In this document: positions 25,741 through 38,118 of the stretch, piece by piece
Layout: every line of letters begins with the position of its first letter
Position numbering within the stretch: position 1 is the stretch's first letter
From: Eledone cirrhosa
Taxonomy: Eukaryota > Mollusca > Cephalopoda > Octopoda > Eledonidae
Assembly (NCBI GenBank): GCA_964016885.1
Contig: OZ024743.1
Location: forward strand, 15,089,209 to 15,153,208
Length of the DNA: 64,000 nt
Direction: 5' to 3'
Translations under genes and position numbers: made by a program
Notes under the pieces: model-generated
The model's database searches: none
Told to the model about the DNA's origin: nothing
The model's input: only the letters and a program-made list of their open reading frames with translations

Positions 25741-27350
25741 ATATCAGTGAGTGTGTTTATGGAAATCTTCATTTCTAAGTATACATACAAACATTTAATT
25801 ATACAACGAGAAGTGGCATCGAAAAGTGACATAATTATGAGATTAACATTTTATAAATCAACAATTTTAGAAATGTGTTGCTGAAGTCTCTAACTTTGTA
25901 TTCCCCCTACAGTGAAGAGAAATACGTGACAAATTTACTGATACAAATTATTGTTGCTTTATAAATTCCAATGTAAATTAGCTTAGCTATAATATTTTAT
26001 TATATTTTCTAAGAACGAAGCAATCAACCGAGAGATGGTGCTTTCAATAAGAAGACCGAATATTCCGATATTTTGAGATGTTAATCGACTCTCCCATTCC
26101 TCAAGCCTGTTGGTTTAAGTTGTTTGACGTATAATTTGTTGAAATAATATTGTTACGAACTGCTAATAGACTGCCATATATTTTTCACAGATAATATGAC
26201 CTCATAATAATTGGGCCTTTGGCTAATATTTGGAATTAATTTATTTTAATTATCACACTTACAGACGTTTAAAAACATGTAGGCAACACGCCTCTCTTCA
26301 TCCGCTGGCTCGTGACTTGCATTCAAGTCTAAAGGTCGAAAATAATATTCTCTCCACCCCGACCCCACCACTATTACCGACACCAATACAGACACCACCA
26401 CGACGATCATCACCAGTAGCACTAACAAATACAACAATAGAAGTAGCAACAATTACAGTAAAGCTCAGACAAAAAACAATGATAAAATGTATATAATAAA
26501 CAAATGTTAAAATGAATATGCCTCATTGCACGAAACCAACACTGCCACCACCATCATCCTGCCCAGAGAAAAACAAAAATTAATTATAATGCTAAACAAC
26601 CACAGCACTACTATCATTTCACCACCACAACAACAACAATAAATATGAACAGCAATGATAGAAGAAGCAACAACAACAACATTATGAGTAACAACAAAAA
26701 CACCAACAGCAAGATAATAAACGCAGAACTGTCAACAACGTGGTGGCAAAGCAGAATGTGCCCCGCCCCCTACAATACAACATCAACTTATGACTCAAAA
26801 TCAGCTGCTACTTCCTCATGGGGTAACTAGAGATATACAAACAATAACTGTCAACGAAAATGAAATAAGGGAAGCTAAGATACGCTAAAGATGAGGGCTA
26901 ACAGAATCAGCCTCACGCTTCCACCCGAGGTTCTGGAAAACGCACAACGTTTTCCCATAACATACCATCGCTGTTAGTGAAGTCAAGCTGTGTTGAGCAC
27001 GCACCTGAGTTGCAGGTCGAAAAGGCAAAACTTGGCTGAGAATTTGGGATGGGGGACTTACTTTTCAAATCAACAGATGAAGGCAGGTGATTCTCCCTAA
27101 CACAAGTGAAGAGAGAAAAGAGAACTCTACCACCAACGTTTTGTATAAGTAAAGATTAGTAAAGAAACCATGGTCCAGCTGCCACCCATAATAGCTATAT
27201 CCTGACTAGTGGCATCTGTTATCAGGGAGGTTGAGGATAGCACAGAATTGAGGATAAAAAGAATTTAAAATGATCAGGATCATAGATAGAAAAACTAAAA
27301 ATAAAATCAAGAAAATATTGAGGCCATCCTAAACGTAATAGACCCACGAT
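25741..27350. other. Unassigned DNA, CAA/ACC-rich in its centre
   Basis: Contains short trinucleotide-rich parts (26350-26480 'accaccacg', 26570-26720 'caacaacaac'). The segment 26830-27250 ('ccacccgaggttctgg', 'ggaggttgaggatagc') has a base composition close to the LINE relic that follows and could be its degraded 5' region, but no domain is recognisable. Confidence 0.4.
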
Positions 27351-27353
27351 CGC

Positions 27354-30250
27354 ATGCCCGTAGAAGAGAAAATGCCAAAGTGCCATACGTGTAGGGTAAA
27401 AAGCACAACTGAAGGATTTCTTCCCTCAACAGTCAACGAAGCAAACGAGACCCCACTCATGCCTAAGCCAAATACTATAAAAGCAGTAGTACATCATACC
27501 TCAGCGTCAAGATATAAACATCTACAGTTGCAGAAACTTCAGCAGCATCTGCCACGCAACACGTACAACAACCCTGCGAGTGGAACACATGTCCCCACTC
27601 AAGTTACTATACTCGGATATGCACTGTAGATAAGGTGGGTGGGAGTGGCACACGGTTAATAAAAACGAAAAAATTTAAAAAATAAGATATTCGCCCACAA
27701 AAACAAAACTCTAAAAAGCGCATCACAATCGTAGGACAAACAAAAACAATCACCTTAGTATGATTCAATACACAATAATAAACATTACAACCACCAACAA
27801 CAACACCACCAACCCCACCTCCAACAACAATATGACTAAAACAATCAAACCCTCATCTGCAACAACAAATACAACACACATAACACCCTCTCCCATTCAA
27901 AAAAATACAAACTCCCCAAATAAAAAAGCTTTAAATAGAAACAAACAGGACGTTTTGCACTATTTGAAACACCACTACAGTTTCAGAAACGTAATACATC
28001 ACCGCTAAAAAGATTGCATTACCAACATCCATACAAATCATACATATTACATAGGAAACATTAAATTAATAGACAAATTTCCCAATGCAATTGAGGACTT
28101 GATAGGCACGTTATCCAAACGAATATACTTCGACAATCTTGTGCAGGTGCCCTCAACTGGCTGCGAGAGGGACCATTACATTTTTTTATCGAACAGTGTC
28201 AGTAAACCTTTCATAATTTCCCTACACTTTATCTAACACAGCCTTACTCAGAATTGACAGTATAAATAAATGCATGTTACCGGCTCATCAACCTCAGATC
28301 AGTAAACTTATATGTGGTGGCCATCAGCCTTTCAGAATTTCCGAGGTACGAGCTTTTGCACCCACTTTCTGTGGCTACGAGGGGAATGCATCTGCAAGCC
28401 ATCCGGTATCGGGAGGTGGAGACATTGCGTTCTTTCGGAAAGGCTCGGATCTCACGATACAGACCATCTGTTTATATTTAGAAGGTAAGTTGATGCTGCT
28501 GGACGTGACCAGCAGCAACAGCTATGCTTTTATGCTACTAGCTACTTAAACCTCGACAGGGTCAAGATGACCTGATTTCTTCAGACGTGTTGAGAACATT
28601 CTTGGAACGTTCCGCTCTTTAGTGATACTGGCCGACTGGAACAGTATCTTGGATGCACGCCGGGACTGTGTGGGGTTAGCAGGTAGAGATGGAGGGTGTG
28701 AAAGCCTTGTTACATACTCAGACACTTCCAAATGTCTGACCTGTACCGACTGGATTTCCCGATTGTGCCAATGTAGACTTAGATAAACCAGATCGTGTCA
28801 TCCAGATCGTACTTACAATGAAAATGATGTAGGGAGATCGATAAGTCTAATTTAAGTTGCCCACAATTCAAAGTAGTCGCGTATAGAGACCATAAAATTG
28901 TGAACAGTGTGGTCAATCCAGACAGGTTTTATAAACAGGAACATGGTTAGGGGAATCTAAACGCATCATTGCTGGTGCACAAAATCTAGAAAGAGCGGAT
29001 TAGTAAATTAGTTAAGCGAGCGTGACGTGAGAAATCTTCAACAACACATACGTAAGGCTGTAACAATAGAGAAAACAAGAGAAGGGGAGGATCTATTTAG
29101 AAATTTAAAAGAGGGACAAATTAAAGGCATCACAGCCAACGTGCTTGTGGTGTGTTTGGCCCTAGGCCAATTCCTCCTGGGCCGACTTGCAGCTCGGCAA
29201 CTGGAGAGGCATATCAATGCCGTTAAATTACTTGGGTTCGGGTTTGGACCAGACCTCCAGGTGGAAAATAGCTGGGACAAGGTAACGTGCAAGATGGCTT
29301 CACTTACCCAGAAGAGCACCGAGAGCAAGCTGACCGTGAAAGGTCGAGCAGATGTGGGTAATGCGTTCATCACGTCCGTCATCTACTACAGCATAACCGT
29401 CGTGCCAAGCCCTAACCCACGTCTGATTGCAGTGGAACGTTTACTCTTTCGTTTCTTGTGGAGAAATCAGGTTCTATTGGTCAAGCGGTCCATCTGGTGT
29501 CAATACTCGCTACATGCAGGATTGGGTGTGCCGTGGCTGATGAGGCGCGAACATGCACTGAGGCTACCGCATCTCTAACTTTTCCTTGATTGTGAACAGG
29601 TGTGGTCACCGTTGCTAAGACCCGTTTTCACCAGCTCTATTACTTAACAGAGCTGTAGTCCTCGCAAAAGTGAATACCGACAGGGAGCACTCACAGGTCT
29701 CAACCAATGGGGCAACATGAATAGTGGAAATTCGACCTCAGCATTCTATAGAGGGTTAGTGGAGGTTAAGAGCGACAACATCATTAGGGGGACTCTGGAT
29801 GCTGAGGAAATTCAACTAGCCACTGTTTTCTTACGTTCTTTCGGTTCAGAGCCTATGAACAACTTCCAGAAATCCCTGTCTTAACGGTGCCACGACGGGG
29901 CTTTGCGGGTGGAGAGAAAATCAACAGGCATGGAAATGCTGTCATTCGTGTCTTTCTGAAGGCGATACATGGCGACGAAACAGTCATGCATGCACGTGTA
30001 GGACGGATCCTTCTATCAAATAATTCCATTGTGAAAATCGTCCCGCATTTTTCCTTTAGAGAAGGAGAAGCAGTTTTTTTTCTGCCTGTTGGACATGGCG
30101 AAAGATTTTCTGTGGTGGAGGCGTTTGAAATGGTTGGAAATCAGGGTGGAGAGTGAAGCGCTGCCTCCCAAACAATTTGTTGAAAGGTGGGTGTGAGTGG
30201 TGAGCATGGTCCGGGTGAATGGGTTTGCCTTGAGTACAAAACTTTAGATT
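27354..30250 (+). pseudogene. LINE (non-LTR retrotransposon) relic, L1/Tx1-like
   Basis: A plus-strand decayed element. The 5' part (27354-28230) has Asn/Thr-rich frames and a segment KLIDKFPNAIEDLIGTLSKR that may belong to the first protein. The endonuclease part (28274-28800) reads GGDIAFFRKGSDL and then, after frame breaks, SLVILADWNSILDARRDCVG, the typical end of an APE-type endonuclease domain. The middle of the RT is missing. The RT C-terminal part (29027-29578) reads INAVKLLGFGFGPDLQVENS, a KGRADVGNAFITSV block and LLFRFLWRNQVLLVKRSIW, then ends at a stop. Remnants of the tail (SDNIIRGTLDAEEIQLATVF) continue to about 30240. The order endonuclease, RT, tail supports a LINE; the clade is only a guess. 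Confidence 0.6.
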
Positions 30251-30508
30251 GGAAGAGAAAAACTGGGTGAGGGCACTTTGTCCTAGCGGACAGGGTTACT
30301 GCGGCCTTTGAGGGATTTCTCCACGAGTGAAGCTTCGAGTCACCTTATCCTTGGGGAATTTTGCTGTTTGTTTTTTAAATGTTTATTTACTTTGCGGCTA
30401 TTGTGAATTTTATTTTATACAAAAACCCTTCACTTTGACGTCCTGAACAGTCTTTGATATTTCCTTAATATGATTCCTGTGTGATTAATGCTGAAGTTAT
30501 ATTTATTT

Positions 30509-30712
30509 GGCAGTATCGGTAGAGCATCAAACATCATGCTTTGCAGTATAAAGTTATGGCCCTCTATGTAGTGAGATCAAATCCCGCCGAAGTTATAATT
30601 GCATTTCCTCCTTACGGGGTCGATAAAATAAAGCACCAATAACGTACTGATGTCGATTTAATCGACTTTCCCCTCCCCAAAAATTACTACACTTCTGCCT
30701 ATACTAGAAATC
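30509..30712 (+). mobile_element. tRNA-derived SINE, diverged
   Basis: Head 'ggcagtatcggtagagcatc', B-box area 'gagatcaaatcccgccg', core 'tccttacggggtcgataaaa', and an extended tail 'gatgtcgatttaatcgac' followed by 'cttctgcctatactagaaat'. This longer tail version is the usual cephalopod form. It lies just 3' of the LINE relic and ends in an (ATT)n-like run. No clear target duplication was seen. Confidence 0.8.
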
Positions 30713-30815
30713 ATCATTATTATTATTAGTAGTAGTAGTAATAGAAACATTACGTAGTAGTAGTAACATTAGTAGTAGCAGCAGCAGTAGCAGCAGTAGT
30801 AGTAGCAGCAGCATA
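30713..30815. repeat. Trinucleotide repeat (ATT/AGT/AGC)
   Basis: 'attattattattagtagtag' grading into 'agcagcagtagcagcagtag'. It probably grew from the SINE tail. Confidence 0.85.
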
Positions 30816-31700
30816 AAGCTACACTAGCATGAGCAGTAACAATTTTAATTTCTTTTGATTTCCTCTAGTACATTTCCTAATTTCACTCTAATTCTATCAG
30901 TTTTTAAACTACTAAATGTTGTTTCTGTTATATTACTACTTCTCATTTACATTTATTTTCAAAGGAATCTTCTATGTGTATGGAACTGCTTGGTCGTTTT
31001 TTGGTGTAGGAGGAACAATGATGACACATTCAGCAATTAGGATTGTCCTGGTGATCATAAGGATGATGACGATGATGATTATGTTGATGATATTCATCAC
31101 CATCATTAAAATTATTACCGCAAAACACAATATAATATACATACGACAACCTGTCATTGCCCACCGACTGAATAATGGAATCGCTTGTTGTGAGTTTTTC
31201 TTAAATATCTATCATCAGATAATATTTGTGAAGCTGCAAATGGAACAAATGGAATTTTTAAGCCATTAAATATGACTATACCTGCTACAAAGTAAACGAA
31301 CGTATGCACATTGCCAGACTGGATACGGTATCTGGCAAAAACACATTATTTGGACAAGCGAGGTTAGTTCTAAACTCAGATACAACAAAATCTAATTTTG
31401 AAATTGTTCCTTCCAGATTCGATAGCATGAAATACAGGGATGATTCGTAATCATATAACGATTTATCATTGTTTCACCGATGTCAATTCTGATGAAATAC
31501 TAATATGACCAAAAAGATATTAGCTCTGAAAAATCGAGGTGTTTTAGATATCTAGAAATATATCTTCCAATATGTTTCCTATATTTACATTTGGAAGAGT
31601 ATGTTTTGATGGAATGCGGTCAATAACTAGCAGGCTGGATGAAGTCCCACATGCTCATTCGAATACACAACTAGTTATTCAAGTGCATTACTGACAAATC
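30816..31700. other. AT-rich DNA, no gene seen
   Basis: Short frames only (for example 30916-31269), rich in hydrophobic residues and without a recognisable family. A GAT/ATG-rich patch (31056-31105) is low complexity. A hammerhead-like core at 31489-31531 was rejected. Confidence 0.5.
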
Positions 31701-31709
31701 AGCCAATTA

Positions 31710-31866
31710 CATTGGTGGCCTCCGAAAAGACCCGGCGGACAGGATGGAGAAGGCGTTTCCCCGGAGGACGGCAAGGGAGACGCGCTGGAAAGGCCATTCC
31801 AGCTTGCGAGGCTAACACCTGCGGCTGCCCAGCTCAGCGCCTATGGTGGTGAGTAGGGAGGTAGCT
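31710..31866 (+). other. GC-rich island of unknown nature
   Basis: About 155 bp of clearly higher GC content ('gaaaagacccggcggacagg', 'ccccggaggacggcaagg', 'aacacctgcggctgcccagc'). One frame stays open across it (reads PPKRPGGQDGEGVSPEDGKG and on to AYGGE then stop). It could be an old exon, a fragment of a GC-rich repeat or a regulatory patch. I do not recognise it. Confidence 0.35.
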
Positions 31867-32905
31867 TGTAAGTATGGTTTTTAATATAAGCTAAGAGCCA
31901 TATATTTTTAAGAGATATGCCGAGAAATATTTATAGAGAATGAAAGCGGGATAGCATATGGTAGTGGGAGTGAATTGGGAGAATTACAACGTGTAGGAAA
32001 ACTGTATTTCTGTTATTGAAACCATTTGGGTAACTTTAATGCAATTCGACAGGTGGAATTTATATTTATAATTCATGTATATATTTGATATATATGTATA
32101 TATATATTGGACCAAATGTATTATGGTATTTAGGATATATATATAAAAAGAAAATGCCGCAAGATATTTGGTTCAACACGTTGCTGTTTGTGACAAATAA
32201 ATGTTCTGGTGAGAGAACCAATAACAATGACAACAATAAACGCAACAAAATTAACGTTTGCACTTAATGTGAGCTAATTATTGAGCGAAACAGTTTTCTT
32301 GAATTCAAGAACAAATTACCTATTAGAAACGGTGAATATAAGTGAAAATAGATATCATATCTATTTTAAGCTTCATTGGTATCTAATTTAATTTCCGATG
32401 AGAATAAAGTACCAGTCAAACACTGGAATGATGTAATTGAAGTTCCCTTTTCCCATAACTTGCAGGTTATATTCCTAGATTAGATATAATAATAATTATT
32501 TGAGATTTTCATCATTTTATTGCTTCATATTATTTTAATATATTGCCTTTTAAAGATTTCTTTTGTGTTATATAGATCCAAACTTACAATGATTGATATT
32601 ATATATATATATATATACATATATTATTTGTTTGCTAAAATAATCAAATTAAACTAATTCAACAGTTAAACACACATAGGAGCTTGTTCCAAAAGGCCAG
32701 AAGATTGACAAGGCGACCTAAAATATTACTAATAGCTCTGGGAGAGCTATGACCGACACCACATCTTTTAAACTTTGATTTTGAAAGTAAGCTTATAATT
32801 ATCAATTTTCATTATACTTTTGGTTGTGTTTCGATGGTGGTGGGGAGTAGTGTTCCCGGTAAACCTTTTCAGTTTCGTTCTATTGGTAGTAAAATAAAAA
32901 AACTG
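31867..32905. other. AT-rich DNA, no gene seen
   Basis: No supportable frame or repeat family, with a short TA tract at 32601-32622. The stretch near 32680-32770 is somewhat less AT-rich but unrecognised. Confidence 0.5.
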
Positions 32906-32985
32906 AAAAGAAAGGTTACCAGGATTGAACCCAAGGCCATGATCACCATCGTCTCTAGCATCTACTGCTAGGACACGGAGACAAC
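32906..32985 (-). mobile_element. tRNA-like sequence (SINE head)
   Basis: On the minus strand: 'gtctccgtgtcctagcagta' (A-box position) and 37 bases later 'cttgggttcaatcctgg' (B box GGTTCAATCC). The spacing fits a tRNA-derived SINE head. No tail or target duplication could be defined and the acceptor-stem halves do not pair well, so a working tRNA gene is unlikely. Confidence 0.45.
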
Positions 32986-33029
32986 TACGAACATCTCATG
33001 AAAATTCATACTTATAAACATATTTTCAG

Positions 33030-33724
33030 TGGCAGATTCTAAAGGATCAATCACGTGACACTGAGGTTAATCAGTGAGGAGTGGGGTGGTATTATGACAA
33101 TAGCCTACTACTACCATGAATCACAGCAGTAAATTTTGGCAAGTTTTACTCAACAAATAATTTGGAGGAAAATATAGAGAATAAGTATATCTACCAACAT
33201 ATGTCTACAGATGTATACTCATGCTAGCAAATATATATGTTATGTCTTAGTACCTGTGTGGTTCTATGCAGGGGGATGCAGAACAATTATATGAAAGACG
33301 TAAAATATTAACCTTAGTGTCACGTGATTGATCCTTTAGAATCTGCCACTGACCAGAGAGGCAGTGAATTTGTTCAGTGCTTTGGATTTTAGTCCCCGCT
33401 AGCTTTGTTCCATCCACTGAATTATTATTTTTATATGGGTTCCTAGTGTCCGCGCATTTCCTGGGAACCGTGCTGAGAATAGACTCCCTGATGACGTAAG
33501 GAATTCTCTATAGTTATCTTACGTAACTATATTTATCCCCTTACAGAAACTAATTAGTTGGAGTGAAAACTTTAGTAAGTAAGTTAACTTTTAATTTTTA
33601 AAATTTTCTTATTTTACGTCTTTCATATAATTGTTCTGCATAGAACCACAAAGGTACAAAAACATAACATATATATTTGCTAGCATGAGTATACATCTGT
33701 ATACATATGTTGGTAGATATACTA

Positions 33725-33728
<4 letters not shown>
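33030..33728. repeat. Two interleaved inverted repeats
   Basis: Pair X: 33030-33072 and 33309-33350 ('gtggcagattctaaaggatc' and its complement, including 'caatcacgtgacactgagg'). Pair Y: 33183-33308 and 33604-33728 ('tctaccaacatatg', 'catgctagcaaatatatatg', 'aattatatgaaagacgtaaa' and complements). The arms interleave as X, Y, X', Y'. An insertion of one fold-back element into another, or an inversion, could give this order. No coding frame is present. Confidence 0.75.
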
Positions 33729-33917
<189 letters not shown>

Positions 33918-34134
33918 TCGTTTCTGAATTTGTTTTGCAAGATTCTTTATCTGAAATCGTGTGTTGAAACCGATAGTGTTATACTTTGGGAGGGTCATGT
34001 TGCCAATAAGAAACACACGCACCAGTTGCTTTCACTTCAATTTATTATATATTTATAAATTTATAAATTTACAAATCTACAAATTTATAAATTTCTGGTT
34101 GGTTGGTTCCACAACCAGATAGTTGTTTATATAT

Positions 34135-34178
34135 AGTCATAGTCCTTTCTTCACACACTCTGTGACCTCTTCAGTGAC
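34135..34178 (-). ncRNA. Hammerhead ribozyme of PLE B, left arm (damaged)
   Basis: Minus strand: AGTCA, core CTGAAGA (34173-34167), stem II GTCACA...TGTGA, GAAA, then CTA and TGACT pairing with AGTCA. Compared with the copy at 39034-39078, the closing C before GAAA is an A here, so the base of stem II is broken. Position is in the 3' UTR, about 200 bases past the end of the coding frame. Confidence 0.6.
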
Positions 34179-34381
34179 TGGGGATTCCTTTCTTTGTTTC
34201 TGTGCCTTTCCTTTCTTCTGTCCTACGCCATTTTGTTTCTGTGTGTGTGTTGTGTGCTCAGTTTGCGCATGCGCCACATCCGGGTGTCTGTCTGTGTGTG
34301 TGTTCATTTATCTATTTGTTTATTTATTTACATGTTATTGGTTGTTTGTTCTATGTGTGTGTGTGTTTACATTTTGTCCTT

Positions 34382-37300
34382 AATTGTAAGTTGTGATGTT
34401 GCTGTTCCACTCATATTTTCTATTTAATTTTGGTTGTAATTCTTTTATGTTTATTGCCTCTGTAATTTGTCTAATCATTGCATCTTTTCTGTGTGTAGAT
34501 ACTATTTTTATTTCTATGTTCTCTAATTTACCCTTGTGTTCTATCTTAGCATGTGGGTAGAGTACAGATGATTCTTTATTATCTTGAAGGTCTCACCAGT
34601 GTTCATTTATCCGTTCCCCTATACTACGAGCTGTCTCACCTATGTACACTATATTTTTGTTTCTACATTGTCCTTCAGTACATCTTATGCTATACACTAC
34701 ATTTCTAGTTTTACAGTTAATATGGGGGCTTATTTTAATATGGGGGCTTATTTTACAGGTTATACATTTCTTATCTATACATGAGGGTCTTTGGAACGGG
34801 TATGTCTTGCTAATAAGTGTTTTTACGGAGGTACCTGGTCTTTCTACTATCTTAATATTGAGTTTATGTTTATTTAGGGCCCTTCTAAATTTGTAGGCTA
34901 GTTCGCCTCTAGGGGTTGTGTCGATGAACATTACACTCTGGTATTTATTGCTATCATACCATGAGTTTATTCTATTGGCCTTGTTCCTAGTTCTTTCTAT
35001 TCTATTCCAAATTTGCTCCTGTACAAGGGGCAGGTCCCATTTATGTCATTATTTACCATTTTTTCCCATTTGGTTCTGGCTCCTCTATACACTCTGACTC
35101 TATCTCTCTGATTGTAGCCAGAGAACTGCATACGGTGGATGAAGTGTTGTATGTGTCTCTCTAGTTCTTCGGGGTTGCACATGCGGGACACATTTCTCAT
35201 CACCCGTACCAAATCCGCCATCAGTATGTTGATTTTGGTATGGTCCGAAATGGCCGAGTTTCGGTGGATCAGATGTTTGGAAGTCATGGGTTTGGCATAA
35301 TGGGAATGGAGGATTGGTTTTTGGTTGTTAATGGTATCTAACCAGAGCTCTGTGTCTAGTACATGTAATCGATGGTTGGGGTGTCTATTTGGGTAGTCTA
35401 TAGTAACTCTAATGCTCTGGTGGATGGAGTTTGCTATTTGCTGGATGCTTTCCATTGTGTTTTTCTCTAGTTCCTGACTGTTCTCTAGTGGGGGTGTCTT
35501 AACTACGATGTTTATATCATCTACGTAGCGGGAGTACATTATCAGGGTTAAGCTGTCTTCTAATTGTTCTTTAACTAGTTTAATTTTAAGTCTACTGTCC
35601 CACCATACCATGAATAAGATAGCTATGTCGCCTGCAATGCTAACACCAATGGCTGCTCCTTCCTCTTGGGCATATGTTTTTCCATTAAATTTGAACATAT
35701 GTTCCTTAAGGGTTAATTTTATGCTGGCCCCCACCGCATGTGCAATCATTTTCTTCAGTTCATCGTGGTTTTCGGGTGTCCGTATGGCTCTGGTCCACCC
35801 GTTCCATCTATCTGTGTGGGTTTTCTTGGCCATTGAGGCAATCTTAGGTGGTCTGCCTCTTGCTGGTCTTGTAGGGCACAGGTTGCTAAGGTCATATGTG
35901 TCTAGGTAACTATTACTATGGGTAAGCTTAAGTAGAAGTCCCAGCTCACTGGTATCAATCCCACGGAACTCAACCTTGCTCTCGCTGATCATTTCTACGC
36001 ATTTCTCCACAGCAAAATCCACGTCAATAGATGGATACAGGGACACAACATCCATACTGCCTATTATGCAGTTTGTTAGGTGCCAAGATCGGTTACTCAC
36101 GCCGATTCTGCTGAGGAGGTCCTCCGTGCTGTCACATACATCTGGGGACATCTCAATGATGGGGCGTATGATCAGGGAGGGGAAATAAGACAGTCTGTAG
36201 TTACTAGCAATGTTAGCTCCACAGACTGGCCGTGTTGCTGGTCCCGCGACAGGGTCACAGCCCGTTTTATGGTCTTTTTGAAGCCCATACAACGCCTGCA
36301 CGTCATTGTTCCAGGCCTGGAAGTTGTTGGCAGTCCTTTTGTTGGGCTGCATTATATTCGTCCACATCACCATATGGGCATTGAGGGCTTTTTCTCTATC
36401 CTCATGCTCCTGTGGTGTTACCTCTCTTGTGTTAGTGATGTGGGGTTGCATTGCCTGGATGTAGTTTGGCAGGCTGTCAACCGACATTCTGCCAGACTTG
36501 TCTGTTGGAAAGCATGCTATCTCTCCATTACGTGAGCGCTGCATGAGCTTACGCAAGCTATTTGCAGATTTTTCTCCCAGTTGCTGGGCCTCTATTCTAT
36601 TATGTTCTATAATATTTCTAAGTTCGGATCTAGCTATACTAAATTGTGCTTCTGTTTGTTCATCGACCTGCGATGGCTTAAATGGTAAAGTCGTGGCGTG
36701 GACTCGTCGCAGGTCGAATGATTTATCGGAGGGATTATAAAACGGAGAGTTCCAGGCTGCTGCTTTATGTGTACTAGTGCTATTGTTATTGTTAGTTGTG
36801 TTGTTTCTATTTCTATTTCCACCAACAGCCTCATGGTTGTTTCTATGTCTCTCATAATTACTCCTGTCTCTTTCCACTGGCTCAATGTTGTTATCTACCC
36901 TATTTTGTGTGTCTGTGTGTTCGTCTTGGTTATTCTCTTGTCCTTAGTCTCCCTTCTCTTTTTAATCCTATTACTTTCCCTTATTTCTGTGATTTCTGTG
37001 CTACTGTCATTACTTGTTTTCTGTGTCTATGTGTTTGTTAAGATTGTGGTGGTGGTGAGAGGCATTGAATGCGTGTGTGTTGTTGTTGTTGATGTGTGCT
37101 GTTGTTGTCTCCGTGTGTGTTATCGTTGTTGTGTGTGTTGTTATTGTTGTTTGTGTCTGCGTGTCTGTTGTTGTTGTTTCTGGGTATGTTGTTATTGTTG
37201 TTGTTGTTGATGTGTGTGTTGTTGTTATTGTTGTTTGTGTCTGTGTGTCTGTTGTTGTTGGGACGTGTGTTGTATATGTGTGTGCGTATATTGTTGCTTT

Positions 37301-37745
37301 TGTTTTTGATGCTCCAGCGTAGTTTTGTAAATGATTTTTCTATTTCTGACAGACAACTAATCATATTTACCTTCTTGAATGTCGCAAATTTCGGCGGCAA
37401 ACATAACACAGACATTTCATCATTATCTATTTTTGCGTTCCCATATATGTTGGTGTTTTTGTTGTTGACCTCTTCTGATAATGAGGTGTCGGCCATGTTG
37501 ATACCGTCAATTTTGTCGGGATATCTATTGGTATACTCTATAGTATCCTGATTTAGCTTTGCCTGTTTAAGCCACTTTAGTTTCCTGTTAAAGTGCTTAT
37601 CACATTCTTGAGTAATATACTGTTCTTCAGGGCGTATAAGGCTTATAAATATTAGTTTCTCTGTTGGTGTGGTGATCCTAGCTATTTCTTGTATTAGGTT
37701 ACGCTTTTGTTTTTCTTGATGACTTAATTGTGTGTTTTCATTTTG
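34382..37745 (-). pseudogene. PLE B reverse transcriptase + GIY-YIG, nearly intact
   Basis: The N-terminal frame (37745-37038) reads KHFNRKLKWLKQAKLNQ and VLCLPPKFATFKKVN, the usual PLE N-terminal block, then an Asn/His-rich linker where the frame is lost. The 626-codon RT frame (36877-34997) has FPTDKSG (about residue 122), SMDVVSLYPSID (motif A, about 275), EGAAIGVSIAG (motif B, about 408) and RYVDDINIV (catalytic, about 450). It ends early at KFGIE because one T is missing compared with the inverted copy (KFWNRIERTRN). Beyond that, the frame RGELAYKFRRALNKHK leads to the Cys motif CIDKKCITCK and the nuclease core NIVYIGETARSIGERINEHW, then a TGA where the other copy has CGA, and on to about 34382. 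An 18-bp in-frame duplication (34719-34754) is unique to this copy. So only about three lesions disable it. Confidence 0.85.
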
Positions 37746-38117
37746 TCCTTAATTGTAAGTTCTGATGTTGCTGTTCCACTCATATTTTCTATTTAATTTT
37801 GGTTGTAATTCTTTTATGTTTATTGCCTCTGTAATTTGTCTAAACATTGCATCTTTTCTGTGTGTAGATTCTATTTTTATTTCTATGTTCTCTAATTTAC
37901 CCTTGTGTTCTATCTTAGCATTTTGGTAGAGTACAGATGATTCTTTATTATCTTGAAGGTCTCGCCAGTTTTCATTTATCCGTTCCCCTATACTACGAGC
38001 TGTCTCACCTATGTACACTATATTTTTGTTTCTACATTGTCCTTCAGTATATCTTATGCTATACACTACATTTCTAGTTTTACAGTTAATATGGGGGCTT
38101 ATTTTACAGGTTATACA
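37733..38117 (-). pseudogene. Partial tandem copy of PLE B GIY-YIG end
   Basis: Same orientation as the main element. It starts at ITCKISPHIN and reads through VYIGETARSIGERINENWRD to RKYEWNSNIRTYN and stop. It then fuses at a short 'aaaacacac' homology to the N-terminal region of the main copy. It lacks the 18-bp duplication and has its own changes (CGA kept, NENW for NEHW). It is the upstream unit of the tandem arrangement. Confidence 0.8.
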
Positions 38118-38118
38118 A

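Noticed and set aside
31489..31531. CTGATGA ... CTAATAT/ATATTAG ... GAAA, hammerhead-like
   Set aside because: Good upper stem II, but the base of stem II has a 3x3 mismatch and neither stem I nor a suitable cleavage triplet can be formed.
35610..36740. Plus-strand open frames across the PLE B RT
   Set aside because: They are antisense shadows of the RT frame on the minus strand.
36767..37322. Val/Cys/Leu-rich plus-strand frames at 36767-37551
   Set aside because: They are antisense to the Asn/His-rich linker (GTT/TGT repeats) of the PLE B frame.
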